Shown here: positions 9,501 through 19,415 of the stretch, piece by piece
How positions within the stretch are numbered: position 1 is the stretch's first letter
How the letters are laid out: each line of letters starts with the position of its first letter
Source of the DNA: an uncultured Candidatus Saccharibacteria bacterium
Lineage (GTDB): Bacteria > Patescibacteriota > Saccharimonadia > Saccharimonadales > Saccharimonadaceae
DNA: 64,000 nt
Direction of reading: 5' to 3'
NCBI GenBank assembly: GCA_946406315.1
Contig: CAMJKD010000004.1
Location: forward strand, 1 to 64,000
The notes under the pieces: model-generated
The model's input: only the letters and a program-made list of their open reading frames with translations
Database searches by the model: none
What the model was told of the DNA's origin: nothing
Translations under genes and position numbers: made by a program

Positions 9501-11091
9501 TTGGAAAAGTATTGCTGAAGCTCAGGTCGCAATCAATAAAGCGGAAAGCAATGAAAATATCGCCGACGGTGAGTTGCTAAATATGGAGCAGATAGCTAAC
9601 CAAGCAAAGGGACAATTTGATGGTCTCGTAAAAGAAGGTCGTAAGAAAATAGACTCTGATATTAGAGCGAGAGCGATTAAGCATGCAACTGGCGCATTTT
9701 TCCGTAATGCCTTGATTGCCGGCACAATTGACGATTTTTTGGCGAACTTTAGTGCGGATAAGGTGAGTACATTAGAGAATCTTGGCATTGTGAAGACGAC
9801 GAATGGTCCGGATGCGACTAACTCGTTCTTCTCGGGTTTCTTAGATAAAGTTGGTGTTCCAGGATTTAAGGCAGAGAAAATTATCGCAGGTAAAACTTGT
9901 GATAGTATGGCCGAAGCGCAGCAGTATGCAAAGGATAATGGTTTGTCTACTATTAATAAGCAACCGAATGCTAGCAAAGATGTCATAAGTACGGCTAAGG
10001 AGCCTGATTCGAGTTATGCACAAAAGTGGGATAAGATAAAACCGCGTAGATGGGGAGATAATCAGACCGATGATATTTATGAAGGGAATGAGCTGAGGCT
10101 TTATGGTGAGCCTGATTCACTTTATGTTAATATGAAGGGTACTTCTACGGACTGGGCAGGCAATATAATGGATGCTGAGGGTATCCAAAAAGCTGGAAAT
10201 ATGAAAATCTTAATAACGTTTTCGAAAGATACTCAAATGCACCCAGTAGCGCTTCCAGTTGCGCCGGATGGTAGTGTTGATTATTCGGTTTTAACTGCAG
10301 GCGAATTGGCTAGGGTAAGAGCTGGTGATATTTGGTGCGCGGAAGTTGCTGATACAAGCGGTCCTACTACGGATGTATTTGCGACTATGATGTATGGAAG
10401 AGGTGGCGGCGAGATTGAAACGACGACTGTGACGAAAGGTTTTGATTACGTAGTTGAAGGCGTGAAAAAAATTACTGATCGTGATGTTAGCTTCAATCCG
10501 TTTAGTTTTGCTGGCGCTGCGCTTCGCGGCGGACGCGGTATTGGAATTAAACGAAATAGGAGTGAAAGTACTTTTGAAGGTGGCGGTGATTCTTCTAGGA
10601 GTGGGGGTGGAACGCCAGAGCCAGCACCGGAGCCAGAGCGGGAGCCAGCATCTGAGTCCGAGCCGGAACCGGAGCCAGCACCGCAGCCGGAACCAGAACC
10701 AGCACCAGAGTCGGAACCAGAGCCAGCATCTGAGTCCGAGCCGGAGCGGGAACCAGAGCGAGAGCCGGAGCCGACGCCCACGCCGGAAGAAGGCGGCGAT
10801 GATAATGAAAGCCGTCCACGCATTGAACCAATGACATTGGAGAGATTAGCGAGAGGTATGAGGCAAGATGATGTAAGGAATGCCATGAATCAATCATTCG
10901 AAAAGATTAGGGGTACGTTAAGTCCAGAAGAGATGACGAAATTAAGAAGTGCGGTTGACGAATGGAATAAGATGGATAATCTAACTCAGTGGAAAGACTT
11001 GCTGAGTCGTCCGCGAGAAAATCACTCACCGGATAATCGGCAGATACTCGAAGTGCTCGAGAAATATGGCTTAGTAAAGGCAAACGTCTAA
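6577..11091 (+). CDS. Giant acidic repeat protein (1504 aa), function unknown
   Basis: Not recognised. In order: a charged N-terminus; two almost identical 108-aa units ([20 protein letters not shown]...) at about residues 99-314; a Gly/Asp/Glu low-complexity stretch around 320-390; a long charged, predicted helical region; a hydrophobic Ala/Gly segment around 795-850 ([20 protein letters not shown]) that could be membrane-associated; a region with [10 protein letters not shown] and VALPVAPDG; a Pro/Glu-repeat linker near 1348-1405; and a 90-aa helical tail. GGCGGAGGT precedes the ATG. No signal peptide was seen. It is probably co-transcribed with the DUF5663-like gene and ends at a strong terminator. 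A cell-surface or scaffold role is only a guess. Confidence 0.7.
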   Translation: MLRVGEGSSGGGEKKERRERSDDQLRRYASKILEVSMKYGLSQEDEAYLYQMLDMAYGVKFEGSGGNELHGSGEDDNEATRSVLGGGEVESDETHEPKPEDEGEGQGENTPEDGEKLKDYAPITLERARAGDSFIEDLSDIIPTIESRYSDIAKVAISFAVQWNFMDEDARIRILSGDIPSAWAGMVDTLEAAALIKVTRGSGNEVPEDEGKGQGENTPEDGEKLKDYAPITLERARAGDSFIEDLSDIIPTIESRYSDIAKVAISFAVQWNFMDEDARIRILSGDIPSAWAGMVDTLEAAALIKVTRGSGNEAPEDEGEGQGEDGGDSNDDGDGGERNGDDEGDGDDDGEDDSEGKGEGDDGDDGDDEDEEDNEDEEDNEDEEGDERYERAGEFANDEDKAFWFEQVKGKDPMDILNNPDEYPIDVIEKLENEYEADREKLANDLMDDGEFGDWYESTGGSVPDLADMGYKKLYELKQQFDRRKAAMDQPLVAVSAASDKEIERRARQIAEADIEHRVKTAKGLRKFLTGIWSGNYGKEYEIRKRQKEVLNLLKEKNDLLLRKERGENIDGARLTELEGLVGKDTWTGNSGDTERYVMAHVENMREMIRQEKGEDMRVYGVEYVETDENELNEDGTPKLDKDGNPIKKRVPKAFRMDRNADGNEIKVPAEGREADQAIRIEQSIRAYASVVGNVERDTSLNAEQKKEQQEGALEQFRREMAALRLEDIKNGGDGSMINNYEITATRAAERAKHETSIDNVMNGFRYIDGEMNRDVSTEAHRNAVEKLVNRINRVPFVPEAAAVASASVIMAVTKSSGNTLGRAAGGLLGGAAVGAIFEGFKYGDRLKSQYATAAREIAMGGRLEGGKLEAAMQENIMSFMTREKEGGGRETITAKMLGSELNTSTNELRTALAAFEADPGNDGLRNNLKAAAAKVGDRIADARLRLKVGDQECVDLMGFSSTDLSKIESERMDLWKSIAEAQVAINKAESNENIADGELLNMEQIANQAKGQFDGLVKEGRKKIDSDIRARAIKHATGAFFRNALIAGTIDDFLANFSADKVSTLENLGIVKTTNGPDATNSFFSGFLDKVGVPGFKAEKIIAGKTCDSMAEAQQYAKDNGLSTINKQPNASKDVISTAKEPDSSYAQKWDKIKPRRWGDNQTDDIYEGNELRLYGEPDSLYVNMKGTSTDWAGNIMDAEGIQKAGNMKILITFSKDTQMHPVALPVAPDGSVDYSVLTAGELARVRAGDIWCAEVADTSGPTTDVFATMMYGRGGGEIETTTVTKGFDYVVEGVKKITDRDVSFNPFSFAGAALRGGRGIGIKRNRSESTFEGGGDSSRSGGGTPEPAPEPEREPASESEPEPEPAPQPEPEPAPESEPEPASESEPEREPEREPEPTPTPEEGGDDNESRPRIEPMTLERLARGMRQDDVRNAMNQSFEKIRGTLSPEEMTKLRSAVDEWNKMDNLTQWKDLLSRPRENHSPDNRQILEVLEKYGLVKANV
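6871..7547 (+). repeat. 324-bp tandem duplication within the 1504-aa gene
   Basis: The unit starting CCAGAAGATGAAGGAGAAGG begins at 6871, recurs at 7195 and again, partially, at 7519, a constant spacing of 324 bp (108 codons). By eye the copies differ at only a few bases (for example GGAGAAGG against GGAAAAGG), so the duplication is recent and in frame. Confidence 0.9.
10618..10790 (+). repeat. Pro-Glu codon repeat in the 1504-aa gene
   Basis: About 170 bp of degenerate GAGCCAGCA/GAGCCGGAA units encode [18 protein letters not shown]-type repeats. It is a typical rigid acidic linker and likely varies in length between strains. Confidence 0.8.
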
Positions 11092-11109
11092 GGCAAACAC
11101 CTAAAGAAA

Positions 11110-11135
11110 ATACCCCCGATAAAGGGGGTATTTTT
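11110..11135. terminator. Bidirectional terminator
   Basis: ATACCCCC-GATAAA-GGGGGTAT stem with T-run on the plus side and A-run on the other, between convergent genes ending at 11091 and 11148. Confidence 0.9.
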
Positions 11136-11147
11136 GTGATGTATTAT

Positions 11148-12377
11148 TTATCGGTAAAATTTTAACGATGCGATTGGGTCTTTGCGGGCGGCTTTGATGG
11201 CTGGATAAATGCCAAAGAGTACGCCGACGATAAGCGAAACTGCGCCAGTTATAGCAAGAATTTGCCAGGAGATATGTGGTGCAAACGGGGTAATAAGAGA
11301 AATAATAAAGGCGCCGATATATCCGAGTGCGAAACCGAGAATACCTCCCATCACGCTGAGAATAATTGATTCAAAGAGAAACTGAAGGAGAATATTGCCC
11401 GATGACGCGCCGACTGACTTGCGGATACCGATTTCGCGAGTACGTTCAGATACGGAAACGAGCATAATATTCATGATACCGACGCCGCCTACTATCAGCG
11501 AAATAGATGCGACCAGTGTCAGCATACTGGATACGATTGATAAAAGTGAACCTGCTGGATGCATATCTTCGGAGCTTGTAATGACAGAGAAACTTTGGTC
11601 GCCATTTTTGGCTTCGGTAAGATTTTGTTTAATTAATTCCGTAGCTTTTGGTACGGCGTCTGTAGTGGCGGTGCGGACGTCAATTTGTTGGATTTGGATG
11701 GAAGATTCGAAAGTGCTGGCATAATTGATATCGATAATTATAGATTCGTCGATATTGATGCCGTTGTAATTGATCGGGTCATTGACTTCATCGAGAACGC
11801 CCACGACCATGAAGTGTTGACCATTATAAGTGAAAGTTTTCGTAATGGCTTCAGTTCCGCCGAACTGTTGTATGGCAATGTTGTAGCCGAGGACGGCGAC
11901 GTTTTTGCGGAGGCTGGAATCGAGGAATTGTCCATTTTTCAGATGTAGAGATGTAACATTGGAGAATTCTTGGTTAGTAGCAACAATGTTGATACCTTGA
12001 ATAGTGCGATCGCCGATTTTAATTGCACTGGTCGATGCGGCGATTGGGGCGACGGCTGAAACTTCGGAGATTTTATCAATAGTTTTGACATCTTCAAGAG
12101 TCAGATTAGATTTAACGAACTGGCTGTTTGAGGTTAGCTCACTAATGATGTTTTCTGTGGCATCTTTGCCGGTACTAGGACGAACCAAGATAAGGTCAGC
12201 ATTAGCCTTGTCTGAGTTGGCGCTAATAAGATTATTAATACCGCCGGTAAGAGAGAGGATTAGGACAATCGATGCAACACCGATGGCGATGCCAAGGGCA
12301 GAGAGGAAGGTACGACCACGATTGCGACGTAGGTTGTCGATTGCGAGATGAAAGTGTGTATTAAGTAGCAATGCCAT
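11148..12377 (-). CDS. MacB/FtsX-type ABC transporter permease
   Basis: 409 aa with the MacB topology: an N-terminal membrane segment (TFLSALGIAIGVASIVLILSL), a periplasmic-type MacB_PCD domain of about 220 aa, then three C-terminal membrane segments of the FtsX core including SVSERTREIGIRKSVGAS, a family signature. It pairs with the ATPase encoded 2 bp upstream. Such pairs work as mechanotransmission machines exporting peptides or lipids. The substrate is unknown. No adaptor (MacA-like) gene is adjacent. Confidence 0.88.
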   Translation of the reverse strand: MALLLNTHFHLAIDNLRRNRGRTFLSALGIAIGVASIVLILSLTGGINNLISANSDKANADLILVRPSTGKDATENIISELTSNSQFVKSNLTLEDVKTIDKISEVSAVAPIAASTSAIKIGDRTIQGINIVATNQEFSNVTSLHLKNGQFLDSSLRKNVAVLGYNIAIQQFGGTEAITKTFTYNGQHFMVVGVLDEVNDPINYNGINIDESIIIDINYASTFESSIQIQQIDVRTATTDAVPKATELIKQNLTEAKNGDQSFSVITSSEDMHPAGSLLSIVSSMLTLVASISLIVGGVGIMNIMLVSVSERTREIGIRKSVGASSGNILLQFLFESIILSVMGGILGFALGYIGAFIISLITPFAPHISWQILAITGAVSLIVGVLFGIYPAIKAARKDPIASLKFYR

Positions 12378-12379
12378 TT

Positions 12380-13372
12380 TTATAACTCCTTATTCTCGGT
12401 GTTAGATTTTTGTTTATCTTTTTCGGCTTTCTTTTTTATTTTTTTCTCGGCGAGATTGAATTTTTTCTTAGATTTCTTGTCTTGCTTAGTTTTTTCTTCG
12501 GTTTCTTCGATCGGTTCTTCTTTGGCGAGTTTTTCATTCTCAATAGTGGCACGTTCGCCAGAAAAGACAGCCTTAGTGTTAGAGTCGGCTCCTAGCTCGA
12601 CTGGCTGTTTTTTACTGAGGATACGGACGGAGATTTTTTCTGGATCGCCTGGATGTGGAAGTTCGCTATCATCGACGGTTTTAATATCAGTATCAATTTC
12701 ACCATCAAGCATATTAATGACGCGAGTAGCGTAGGTTGTAAGGGAAGGGTTATGAGTAACCATGATGATAGTGTTGCCTTGGGCGTGAATGTCGCGCAAT
12801 TCTTCCATAATAATATGACTGCTACGGCTATCAAGGTTGCCAGTTGGCTCATCGGCGAGGATGATGGATGGGTCAGAAATGAGACTACGGGCAATTGCAA
12901 CGCGTTGCTGTTGTCCGCCGGAGAGTTGATGGGGCATATAGTATTCGCGTTCACGAAGATGGAAATGTTCTAGAATGTCGTCAGCTTTTTTAAGTCGGCG
13001 TATTTTATGATGACCTGAATAAATTAAAGGCAGAGAGACGTTTTCGATAACGGAGAGATTTGGAATCAGATTGAAGTTTTGGAAGATAAAGCCGATTTCC
13101 TTAGCGCGAAAGCGAGCTTTTTTGCGAGAAGAAATGCGGTCAACTTTTTTGCCGTTTAGTAAATATTCGCCAGACGTGGGTTTATCGAGAAGGCCGATTA
13201 TATTTAATAAGGTAGTTTTGCCACAGCCAGAGGGGCCCATAATTATGATGAATTCGCCGCATTTAACCTCTAGGTCAAAATTATGAAGCGCAAATGATTC
13301 AGCGTCACCAAAACCGTAGCGCTTCGTAACGGCTTTGAGCTCAATTATTGTTTCGTTGCTTGTTTTAGACAT
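12380..13372 (-). CDS. MacB/LolD-type ABC transporter ATP-binding protein
   Basis: Walker [11 protein letters not shown]-loop in FQNFNL, signature [12 protein letters not shown], Walker [14 protein letters not shown] and the H-loop in VTHNP are all intact, so this ATPase should be active. After the usual 225-aa core there is an extra tail of about 100 residues, very rich in Lys and Glu and ending [20 protein letters not shown], probably disordered or coiled coil. It is translated just ahead of the permease in one operon. This intact pair contrasts with the decayed ABC operon at 44-46 kb. Confidence 0.9.
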   Translation of the reverse strand: MSKTSNETIIELKAVTKRYGFGDAESFALHNFDLEVKCGEFIIIMGPSGCGKTTLLNIIGLLDKPTSGEYLLNGKKVDRISSRKKARFRAKEIGFIFQNFNLIPNLSVIENVSLPLIYSGHHKIRRLKKADDILEHFHLREREYYMPHQLSGGQQQRVAIARSLISDPSIILADEPTGNLDSRSSHIIMEELRDIHAQGNTIIMVTHNPSLTTYATRVINMLDGEIDTDIKTVDDSELPHPGDPEKISVRILSKKQPVELGADSNTKAVFSGERATIENEKLAKEEPIEETEEKTKQDKKSKKKFNLAEKKIKKKAEKDKQKSNTENKEL

Positions 13373-13517
13373 CTCGCAGTATCGTTAGGTTATTATTTTT
13401 TTTGACTACAATATATTATATCTGTTTTTTGTCCATATTAAAACTGATAATTCTTAAAAATATTTAGTTTTTTAAACTGGTCAGAGGAGGGTATTTATGC
13501 TAAAATATTGGGAGCAC

Positions 13518-13607
13518 GGAGAGGTGTCCGAGTGGCTGAAGGAGCACGCTTGGAAAGCGTGTAAGGTTGTAAGGCCTTCGCAGGTTCGAATCCTGTTCTC
13601 TCCGCCA
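13518..13607 (+). tRNA. tRNA-Ser (GGA)
   Basis: Class II tRNA. Acceptor GGAGAGG pairs with TCTCTCC, followed by discriminator G and an encoded CCA. The anticodon arm CACGC-TTGGAAA-GCGTG gives anticodon GGA. A long variable arm (TAAGGTTGTAAGGCCTTC) and T-loop TTCGAAT are present. Confidence 0.95.
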
Positions 13608-13618
13608 AATTCAAGAAT

Positions 13619-13642
13619 GCAACCTGAAGGGTTGTTTTTTTT
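13619..13642 (+). terminator. Terminator after tRNA-Ser
   Basis: CAACC-TGAAG-GGTTG stem followed by eight Ts, 12 bp past the CCA end. Confidence 0.8.
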
Positions 13643-13699
13643 GAATTTGAGAAATTTTATAACGCTAACATATAATGATTGTAGAAAAAGAGGTAATAA

Positions 13700-16600
13700 A
13701 TGAAAGAATCTTTGAATGATGTTAGTTTGAGCTTAGAAGGCGAAAGCGCGCAGGAAAAAGTCACCGAAGTAGAGAATAAAAAAGTTGGCAAAGCTATTCT
13801 TCGGGTTGGTGACGTGAGCGGGCTTTCGGAAGAAAAGAGTAGAATTAATGCTTTTCGTAGTTATGTCTTTGAGCTTTTGGAACGTAATAGTGACGATGGA
13901 GAGGGTTTTTCCGATGAAGAAGAGGTTGAATTTGAGCGTATGTTCAAAGATTATATTGTTGCGGTTAACTCTGAGGGGTCTTGGGAAGAGAATTTGCAAT
14001 TTTTGACTAGCGTAGATCTTCTTGACAAAAGTATAATTACTGAATGCGTGAAAGGCGGGATGCCGATAAGTCTAATGCTTAGAGATGATGCTTATTGGGG
14101 CTATTTAGATTTTAGTATTTTGCCAGAAGGTTCTTTGAGTGAAGCTTATCGTAGTGCTTCGGAGACAGATGAGGGGCGTGAGCGGTTTAAGAAAGAATTT
14201 ATTGACGATCATAAGGTAGATAGTGCGGTAGCGAGTTATATTTATGATGCAATTAATAATGAAGGCGAATTAAGCGAGAAGCAAAAAGAAGATATTTCGG
14301 TTTTTCAGGAAATGGGCGGTAATTCTTTGAACGCAGCAATTGTTTTTTCGAACAAAGATTATTCGCAATATAATTTTGAAGAAACGTATGCTAAAGAACG
14401 TGAAACTGGTAAGAGGATTTTTGATTGTTTATTTGGCTCTGGATTATGCGACGAGAAGGTGGCAGGCGAGTTTTTTAGTCAGACGGTTAAATCTTTTGGG
14501 AAAAGGAATAATCCTCTTGATATGCGTTTAGGTGTAATTGACGGATTATTGGATTCGGACTTGGATCCTGTTTTGGATGGCGACGCTGATTATTGGTTTC
14601 AGATTTGCAGGCGGAGACAAGAGAATGCATTGGAGCATTTATTTGCTAAAAAGGGTGAACTATTTGATGAGTTTGATTTTGAGAACGAGGTTGTATTGCG
14701 AACACTCGCTAATGTGTTAAGTAATGAAACTATTTGGGGTGAGAAATCTTTTTATAGAGAGATGTCTAGGCGCAAACTTTTGGATTCGGAGGTTTTTCAG
14801 GAAGAATTAGTGCGTGCGGTTAGTGAGCATGCTGAGCGAGAGAAAGAGTATTCTCGGGGTGCCAAAGGAGAGGTTTCAATGGGTGTACTCGCGTTATTAA
14901 TGAGAAGAGACTTGTTGGATGAGATAGGAAGTAAAGGTTTATTTGAGAAATACCCTGGCTGTATGGTTGATGAGACGTTGGGTGGATTTATAGATGGTCA
15001 AAAGACGGAACAGGATCGCTTGACTTTGTTTATAAATGCTGCTTTGTTTACGTATTCGGGGAAAAGTGATCAGTTCGATGAACGCGGTGAGCCGCTCGAT
15101 GGCTTCTATGATGGTATTGATTCTTCCGAAGAAGCTGCGCCATTTTTGAGTGACGAGGAAAAACGAAGACTATGCGAAATACTTTTTGAAAAAGGAGCTT
15201 ATAGTGATCTGTCGAGTGCGGGTGAGGAGCTTTGGGATGTGGAGGGATTATCAGGTGCGGTAAAAGGATTTCTGAGATGTTGTGAAACTCTGAAGGTGGA
15301 TGACGTGCTAACGGAAAGGGATATTCATTCCGAGAGACTGGAAGACTTTTTTGATGAATCGGGAGTGAAAGAAGGGTTTTGGCGCGAATGTATTAATAGG
15401 GGTAAGTTTGATTATCTTGCGAAACGGGATAAAGAAGCGCTTAGAAGAGTTGGTTGCGATGAATATACGTGTCAACTCTTTCGTGGGATGGGATCGTTTG
15501 ACCTGGGTGAAGAGGGGGGGCTAAATGAAGAAAATGCACTGTCGGCGTTGGTTCGATTTATTCAGATGGATGCGGCGGATTGGGAAAACGCTAATGAGGC
15601 AGATTTGAAAATTAAATATGTTTTTGCAGAAGGGAATATCGCCAATAAAGATGTAGTGATGCGACAGCTGAGACGAGTCTATGAAGATTATTTGAATGCG
15701 AGGGATGATACTAAAATGCCACCAAGCTTTAGGCTTTTAGTTGAATTTATGCATAAAAACGGTGGAGCTGGGCCGTTAACGCAAATTGAGGCGCTCTTGA
15801 ATTACTGTGGAGAGCTCGACAAGGTCGAAAATAATGCGATAAGGCTTAGTACGAGGGAATTAGAAGATAGGATAAGGGGTTGGGATAATGTTTTGAAGGC
15901 AAATTTCTACACGATAGCCGCCGATATACTAAGAGCAGACGAACGAATATACGAAGAATTCTTGAGTGTATTTGAGCGAATAAAAGACGAGAAAGATTTC
16001 AGAGTTTTTACGCAGGAAATATTTCCATTATATCGGGCGAAGTTGGCCTTGTTGAGAGAATATAAAGATAATAGCGACGGGTTTGGGAACGGCTATCAAG
16101 TAGCGCACTATCGTGATGTTAATATGGAGAAATTGAGGAATGATTTACATACCGCTTTGATTCCGTTCGCATTTTTGAGTAAAGGCGAAGGCGAGGACGA
16201 TGAAAGCTTTAAAGAGAGAAGAGAAAAAGGTACTGCGTTGGTAAAAGAGAAAATATTTGGCGAAATAACAGAATTGTTTACGGAAAAATTCGGAATACTT
16301 CCAGATGCTATACCGCATGAGTTAGATAAAGACGGTATGCGTGCGATAGAAGATATGGTGATGTATTTAAGCAATATCAATGCCGTTGATGGTCAAAAGA
16401 AAAGTCTGATTGGTTTCTATTTAGCATTACAATTGGCGAGGCGCGAGGATGGTAGTAGTGCTTGGGATGCTTTTAGGAAAAGGGTAGATTGTAGTCCATT
16501 CGATTATCTATCTCCTGATGCTGCGAGGGGTGTAGCGGATGCAATTCGGCGAAGCGGAGAAATGAATCCAATTACTATGGAAAATACGCATATTGAAGAC

Positions 16601-17977
16601 CTAGAACGCTTAGGAGAGTTTAGGAGTGCGCTGCAGGAAAGTACGTCAGAAATACGCGTCGGCGGTATGTCGACGATAGACGTAAAATTGCAGAATCTTT
16701 GCAGTAATATTGAAGAGTTGGCGGATCCGGATTTGTATGACATGACGATGGATAAAGCCAAAGTCCGGTTGATTAGTCAATATTCGCCAAGAACGATTAA
16801 TAAAGTATCCACGGCTTTGTGGTTGAGAGAGGCGAAAGGGCGTGAGCCGATTTTTAGCGAAGATGAAGTGACTTTGGCGGATGAGTTGGAAAAGTTGTTA
16901 GCCGATGAAGGGATTGAATTTACGCCAGAAAACATACAAAAGTATTTGCAGCAGGGCTTTAAAGAGCTTGGGCCAGTTGTAAAAACTTTAGCTTTGATTA
17001 ATGAGCGTGATGTGCGCGGAAAAGTCGCAAAGCTACAAGACATGTTGGCGCCAACGGGTGAAGTGGCGGCGATATTTGGTGAACTTGGCGAAGAGTTTAG
17101 ACCAAAATCGGGCGTATTTGCACTAAATGCGGATCTTGAATTTTTGCGGAGTATAATGGCGAAAGGCGAAAAGGTGGGCGCTCTCAGCGGCGATGTGGCT
17201 GAACGACAGCGCAAACTTGCTGTTCTAAATGAGTATTTGGCAACAATTGAATCTAGTATGTCTGAGCTCGATGCGATATATAACGAAATCGAAAAGAGTT
17301 TTGATAGTATTAGGGCTCCTAGCGGGGATGGAGAAGGAAACCAAGGCGTAGCGAGTAAACTGCAGGAGATTCGGGATATTATTAGTGGCAAGAGTGGAAG
17401 TAGTTATCCGGTAATAGTATCGAACTACTCTAATAGTATGAATATAATTGTTGAGAATATGCGGGCCTGCTTAAGTTGTAAAACTAAAGGTAAAAATAAC
17501 GATACGAATCTAACTTTTGGAGAGGGATATAAGTTCTATCTATATTCGCAAACTGGCGCGAGAGAAAAGGGTAGTATCTCTGATGAAATTGTGTATTTTG
17601 TGCCGACAGGGAGTAATGACGGAGAACAGAGGATGAGCTTTGTGATGGATATGATATATGGAACTAAAAACAGAGATGTATTGTTGGGGCATGTTGGTGT
17701 GTTGGCAAAGAAAGCGCGTGCACTGAAAAAGAGTTTTCCGAAAGTACCAATTTCAATATTCGTAACTAGCAATGGCGCATCGAGCTGTAGTGTTCCGATT
17801 GAATCTGAAGGTTTGTTGGCGCAATTGCAGGGGTTGGATGGAGTGAGTGTTGAAGTGGGAGATAGAACGGTAAAAATTCCAGAATCTGGATTTGGGGATC
17901 ATTATATAGAGATTAACGATGCTCCTGCTAGGAAAGCCGGAGAACGCAAGGTGTCTGGAATAGAGATTGTATTCTAG
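13700..17977 (+). CDS. Very large soluble protein (1425 aa), function unknown
   Basis: Not recognised. Starts MKESLNDVSLSLEGESAQEK after an AGAGGTAAT SD-like stretch. It is acidic and predicted mostly helical, with no membrane segment or signal peptide seen, which suggests a cytosolic scaffold. Near the C-terminus a CLSCKTKG motif (two Cys, zinc-binding or redox possible) precedes a more beta-like end region (NLTFGEGYKFYLYS, IVYFVPTGSN, VPISIFVTSN). It starts about 90 bp after tRNA-Ser and is followed by three small envelope-type genes on the same strand. Codon use looks like that of its neighbours, so there is no sign of recent transfer. Confidence 0.65.
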   Translation: MKESLNDVSLSLEGESAQEKVTEVENKKVGKAILRVGDVSGLSEEKSRINAFRSYVFELLERNSDDGEGFSDEEEVEFERMFKDYIVAVNSEGSWEENLQFLTSVDLLDKSIITECVKGGMPISLMLRDDAYWGYLDFSILPEGSLSEAYRSASETDEGRERFKKEFIDDHKVDSAVASYIYDAINNEGELSEKQKEDISVFQEMGGNSLNAAIVFSNKDYSQYNFEETYAKERETGKRIFDCLFGSGLCDEKVAGEFFSQTVKSFGKRNNPLDMRLGVIDGLLDSDLDPVLDGDADYWFQICRRRQENALEHLFAKKGELFDEFDFENEVVLRTLANVLSNETIWGEKSFYREMSRRKLLDSEVFQEELVRAVSEHAEREKEYSRGAKGEVSMGVLALLMRRDLLDEIGSKGLFEKYPGCMVDETLGGFIDGQKTEQDRLTLFINAALFTYSGKSDQFDERGEPLDGFYDGIDSSEEAAPFLSDEEKRRLCEILFEKGAYSDLSSAGEELWDVEGLSGAVKGFLRCCETLKVDDVLTERDIHSERLEDFFDESGVKEGFWRECINRGKFDYLAKRDKEALRRVGCDEYTCQLFRGMGSFDLGEEGGLNEENALSALVRFIQMDAADWENANEADLKIKYVFAEGNIANKDVVMRQLRRVYEDYLNARDDTKMPPSFRLLVEFMHKNGGAGPLTQIEALLNYCGELDKVENNAIRLSTRELEDRIRGWDNVLKANFYTIAADILRADERIYEEFLSVFERIKDEKDFRVFTQEIFPLYRAKLALLREYKDNSDGFGNGYQVAHYRDVNMEKLRNDLHTALIPFAFLSKGEGEDDESFKERREKGTALVKEKIFGEITELFTEKFGILPDAIPHELDKDGMRAIEDMVMYLSNINAVDGQKKSLIGFYLALQLARREDGSSAWDAFRKRVDCSPFDYLSPDAARGVADAIRRSGEMNPITMENTHIEDLERLGEFRSALQESTSEIRVGGMSTIDVKLQNLCSNIEELADPDLYDMTMDKAKVRLISQYSPRTINKVSTALWLREAKGREPIFSEDEVTLADELEKLLADEGIEFTPENIQKYLQQGFKELGPVVKTLALINERDVRGKVAKLQDMLAPTGEVAAIFGELGEEFRPKSGVFALNADLEFLRSIMAKGEKVGALSGDVAERQRKLAVLNEYLATIESSMSELDAIYNEIEKSFDSIRAPSGDGEGNQGVASKLQEIRDIISGKSGSSYPVIVSNYSNSMNIIVENMRACLSCKTKGKNNDTNLTFGEGYKFYLYSQTGAREKGSISDEIVYFVPTGSNDGEQRMSFVMDMIYGTKNRDVLLGHVGVLAKKARALKKSFPKVPISIFVTSNGASSCSVPIESEGLLAQLQGLDGVSVEVGDRTVKIPESGFGDHYIEINDAPARKAGERKVSGIEIVF

Positions 17978-18038
17978 TAGTGAATTTGGCGGAAAATATG
18001 CTATTATGTAAGCATAAGTACTTCTGGTGAGGAGAAAA

Positions 18039-18788
18039 ATGGAATCACAAGATAACACACAAACTAATGCGCAAGTGAATATAAACAATTTACAACAACA
18101 GCAACAGGATTCGAATGTGCAGAATTTTGACGGTTTTGGTGGCGCAAATATTGCGTATGAGAATTATAATGATCAGGTTGCGCAACAACAACAGCAAGCT
18201 TCTGGGGCGGCTCCGATAAATGTAGTTAATGCAAACGGGGTAGTGAGTGGGAAGAAGGTTGTTGATTATGTATGGCAGCGTGTTGCGGTTTGCATGTTAG
18301 TGTTAGTAGTCGGCTTATTTGCTGGTCTGTGTGTTGTGCTGTTTTTAACTATTTCAAAAAGCGCTGATGTGGCGAAGTTGGAAGTCGAAAAGAAGACTAT
18401 AGAGTCGGAATTAGTTTCAATTTATGATCATCTTGGCGTTAGCGATTTATCTGGTGCCATTAAGCGGATTGAGGCTAAAGAGACAATGAATGGCGGAGAT
18501 TTGGCGGAGGTTAATACTTTATTGACTAATAAGTATGGTGCAAACTTTAAGTTGGATTTGGCGGATTCTAATATAAATTTTGTAGTGCGCAATGGAGTTT
18601 ATAAGATTGTAAGTTTGGGTATTTATCGCGAGAGCGGCACTCAGCGTGCGGTGCTCTATGAAAAGATTTCAGATGGAAAATGGAAGTTAGGCGGTTTTGA
18701 TGCGAGCAAGGCTGATCCGTGTATCGATTCGACTAGTGAGGAAAAAGAAGCACTTGATGGCGTTATTCCTTGCGCCGAAGACAAATAA
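18039..18788 (+). CDS. Single-pass membrane protein with Gln/Asn-rich N-terminus
   Basis: 249 aa. The ORF track starts at 18027, but GAGGAG lies 4 nt before ATG 18039 (MESQDNTQTNAQVNINN). Residues 1-65 are Gln/Asn-rich and likely disordered and cytoplasmic. One membrane helix (VAVCMLVLVVGLFAGLCVVL) lies near residues 85-107. A predicted extracytoplasmic domain of about 140 aa follows, with a short coiled-coil start (KLEVEKKTIESELVSIYD) and two Cys near the end (DPCIDST, IPCAED) that could form a disulfide. Family unknown. Confidence 0.65.
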   Translation: MESQDNTQTNAQVNINNLQQQQQDSNVQNFDGFGGANIAYENYNDQVAQQQQQASGAAPINVVNANGVVSGKKVVDYVWQRVAVCMLVLVVGLFAGLCVVLFLTISKSADVAKLEVEKKTIESELVSIYDHLGVSDLSGAIKRIEAKETMNGGDLAEVNTLLTNKYGANFKLDLADSNINFVVRNGVYKIVSLGIYRESGTQRAVLYEKISDGKWKLGGFDASKADPCIDSTSEEKEALDGVIPCAEDK

Positions 18789-18815
18789 TGATATTTTTAG
18801 TACAATAGGGGGCGT

Positions 18816-19415
18816 ATGATTGAAGGTCTGGTTACTTTAATGATTGCGCATGAAGTCGCAAGTCAGAAAATTCAGCTCGAAAAATTATCAACAGAGTATA
18901 AAACGTTGCAGGCTGCGAGCTCGAATACTGCCGTAAAATATAATGTGAGTTTTGATGTTAGTTCGCGAGGTATCTTAAAGGGCGATGTGAATGAATTTGC
19001 AAATATAGTAGAGAGTACTTTGACGGATAGTCGCGGTTGGATACGGGCTGGCGTGAAGTTCTCGAAGGTGTCGAGCGGGGGAAGATTGCATGTAGTGTTA
19101 GCTTCGGGGGCTGAAATTGATAAATATGAGGGCTGTTCGGCGGAGTTGAGTTGCACAGTTTATCCTTACGTGTTAATTAATGATGCACGTTGGCTAGGTG
19201 CGACGGATAGTTATAATTCGGCTGGTTTAAGTTTGATGAGTTATAGGCAGATGGTGATTAATCACGAGGTTGGTCATTTCTTGGGGCATGATCATATTTC
19301 GACTTGTGGGGAAGGAGGCGTAGCGCCGGTAATGCTGCAACAATCGACTGGCTTGAGAGGGTGCGTGGGAAATTCTTGGCCGCTTGACAGTGAATTATGG
19401 GTGACGCGATGGTAA
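18816..19415 (+). CDS. DUF3152-like zinc metalloprotease
   Basis: 199 aa. The motif INHEVGHFLGHDH fits HExGHxxGHxH, the metzincin-type zinc site with catalytic Glu. The surrounding pattern (DSRGWIRAGVKF, YVLINDARW, SLMSYRQMVINHE, GGVAPVMLQQSTGLRGC, NSWPLDSE) matches DUF3152 proteins known mainly from Actinobacteria. The start is AGGGGGCGT-ATG. A weakly hydrophobic N-terminus (IEGLVTLMIAHEVAS) is not a convincing signal peptide, so export is unclear. It sits between two single-pass membrane proteins and overlaps the next gene at ATGGTAA. Substrate unknown. Confidence 0.8.
   Translation: MIEGLVTLMIAHEVASQKIQLEKLSTEYKTLQAASSNTAVKYNVSFDVSSRGILKGDVNEFANIVESTLTDSRGWIRAGVKFSKVSSGGRLHVVLASGAEIDKYEGCSAELSCTVYPYVLINDARWLGATDSYNSAGLSLMSYRQMVINHEVGHFLGHDHISTCGEGGVAPVMLQQSTGLRGCVGNSWPLDSELWVTRW

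Noticed and set aside
10446-10897. Overlapping ORFs opposite the Pro/Glu repeat
   Set aside because: Created by the GC-rich codon repeat; no independent support.
13496-13703. Plus-strand ORF overlapping tRNA-Ser
   Set aside because: It is explained by the tRNA and its terminator.
18027-18038. GTG start for the Gln-rich membrane protein
   Set aside because: GAGGAG with proper spacing precedes the internal ATG at 18039 and would itself be part of the longer coding region.
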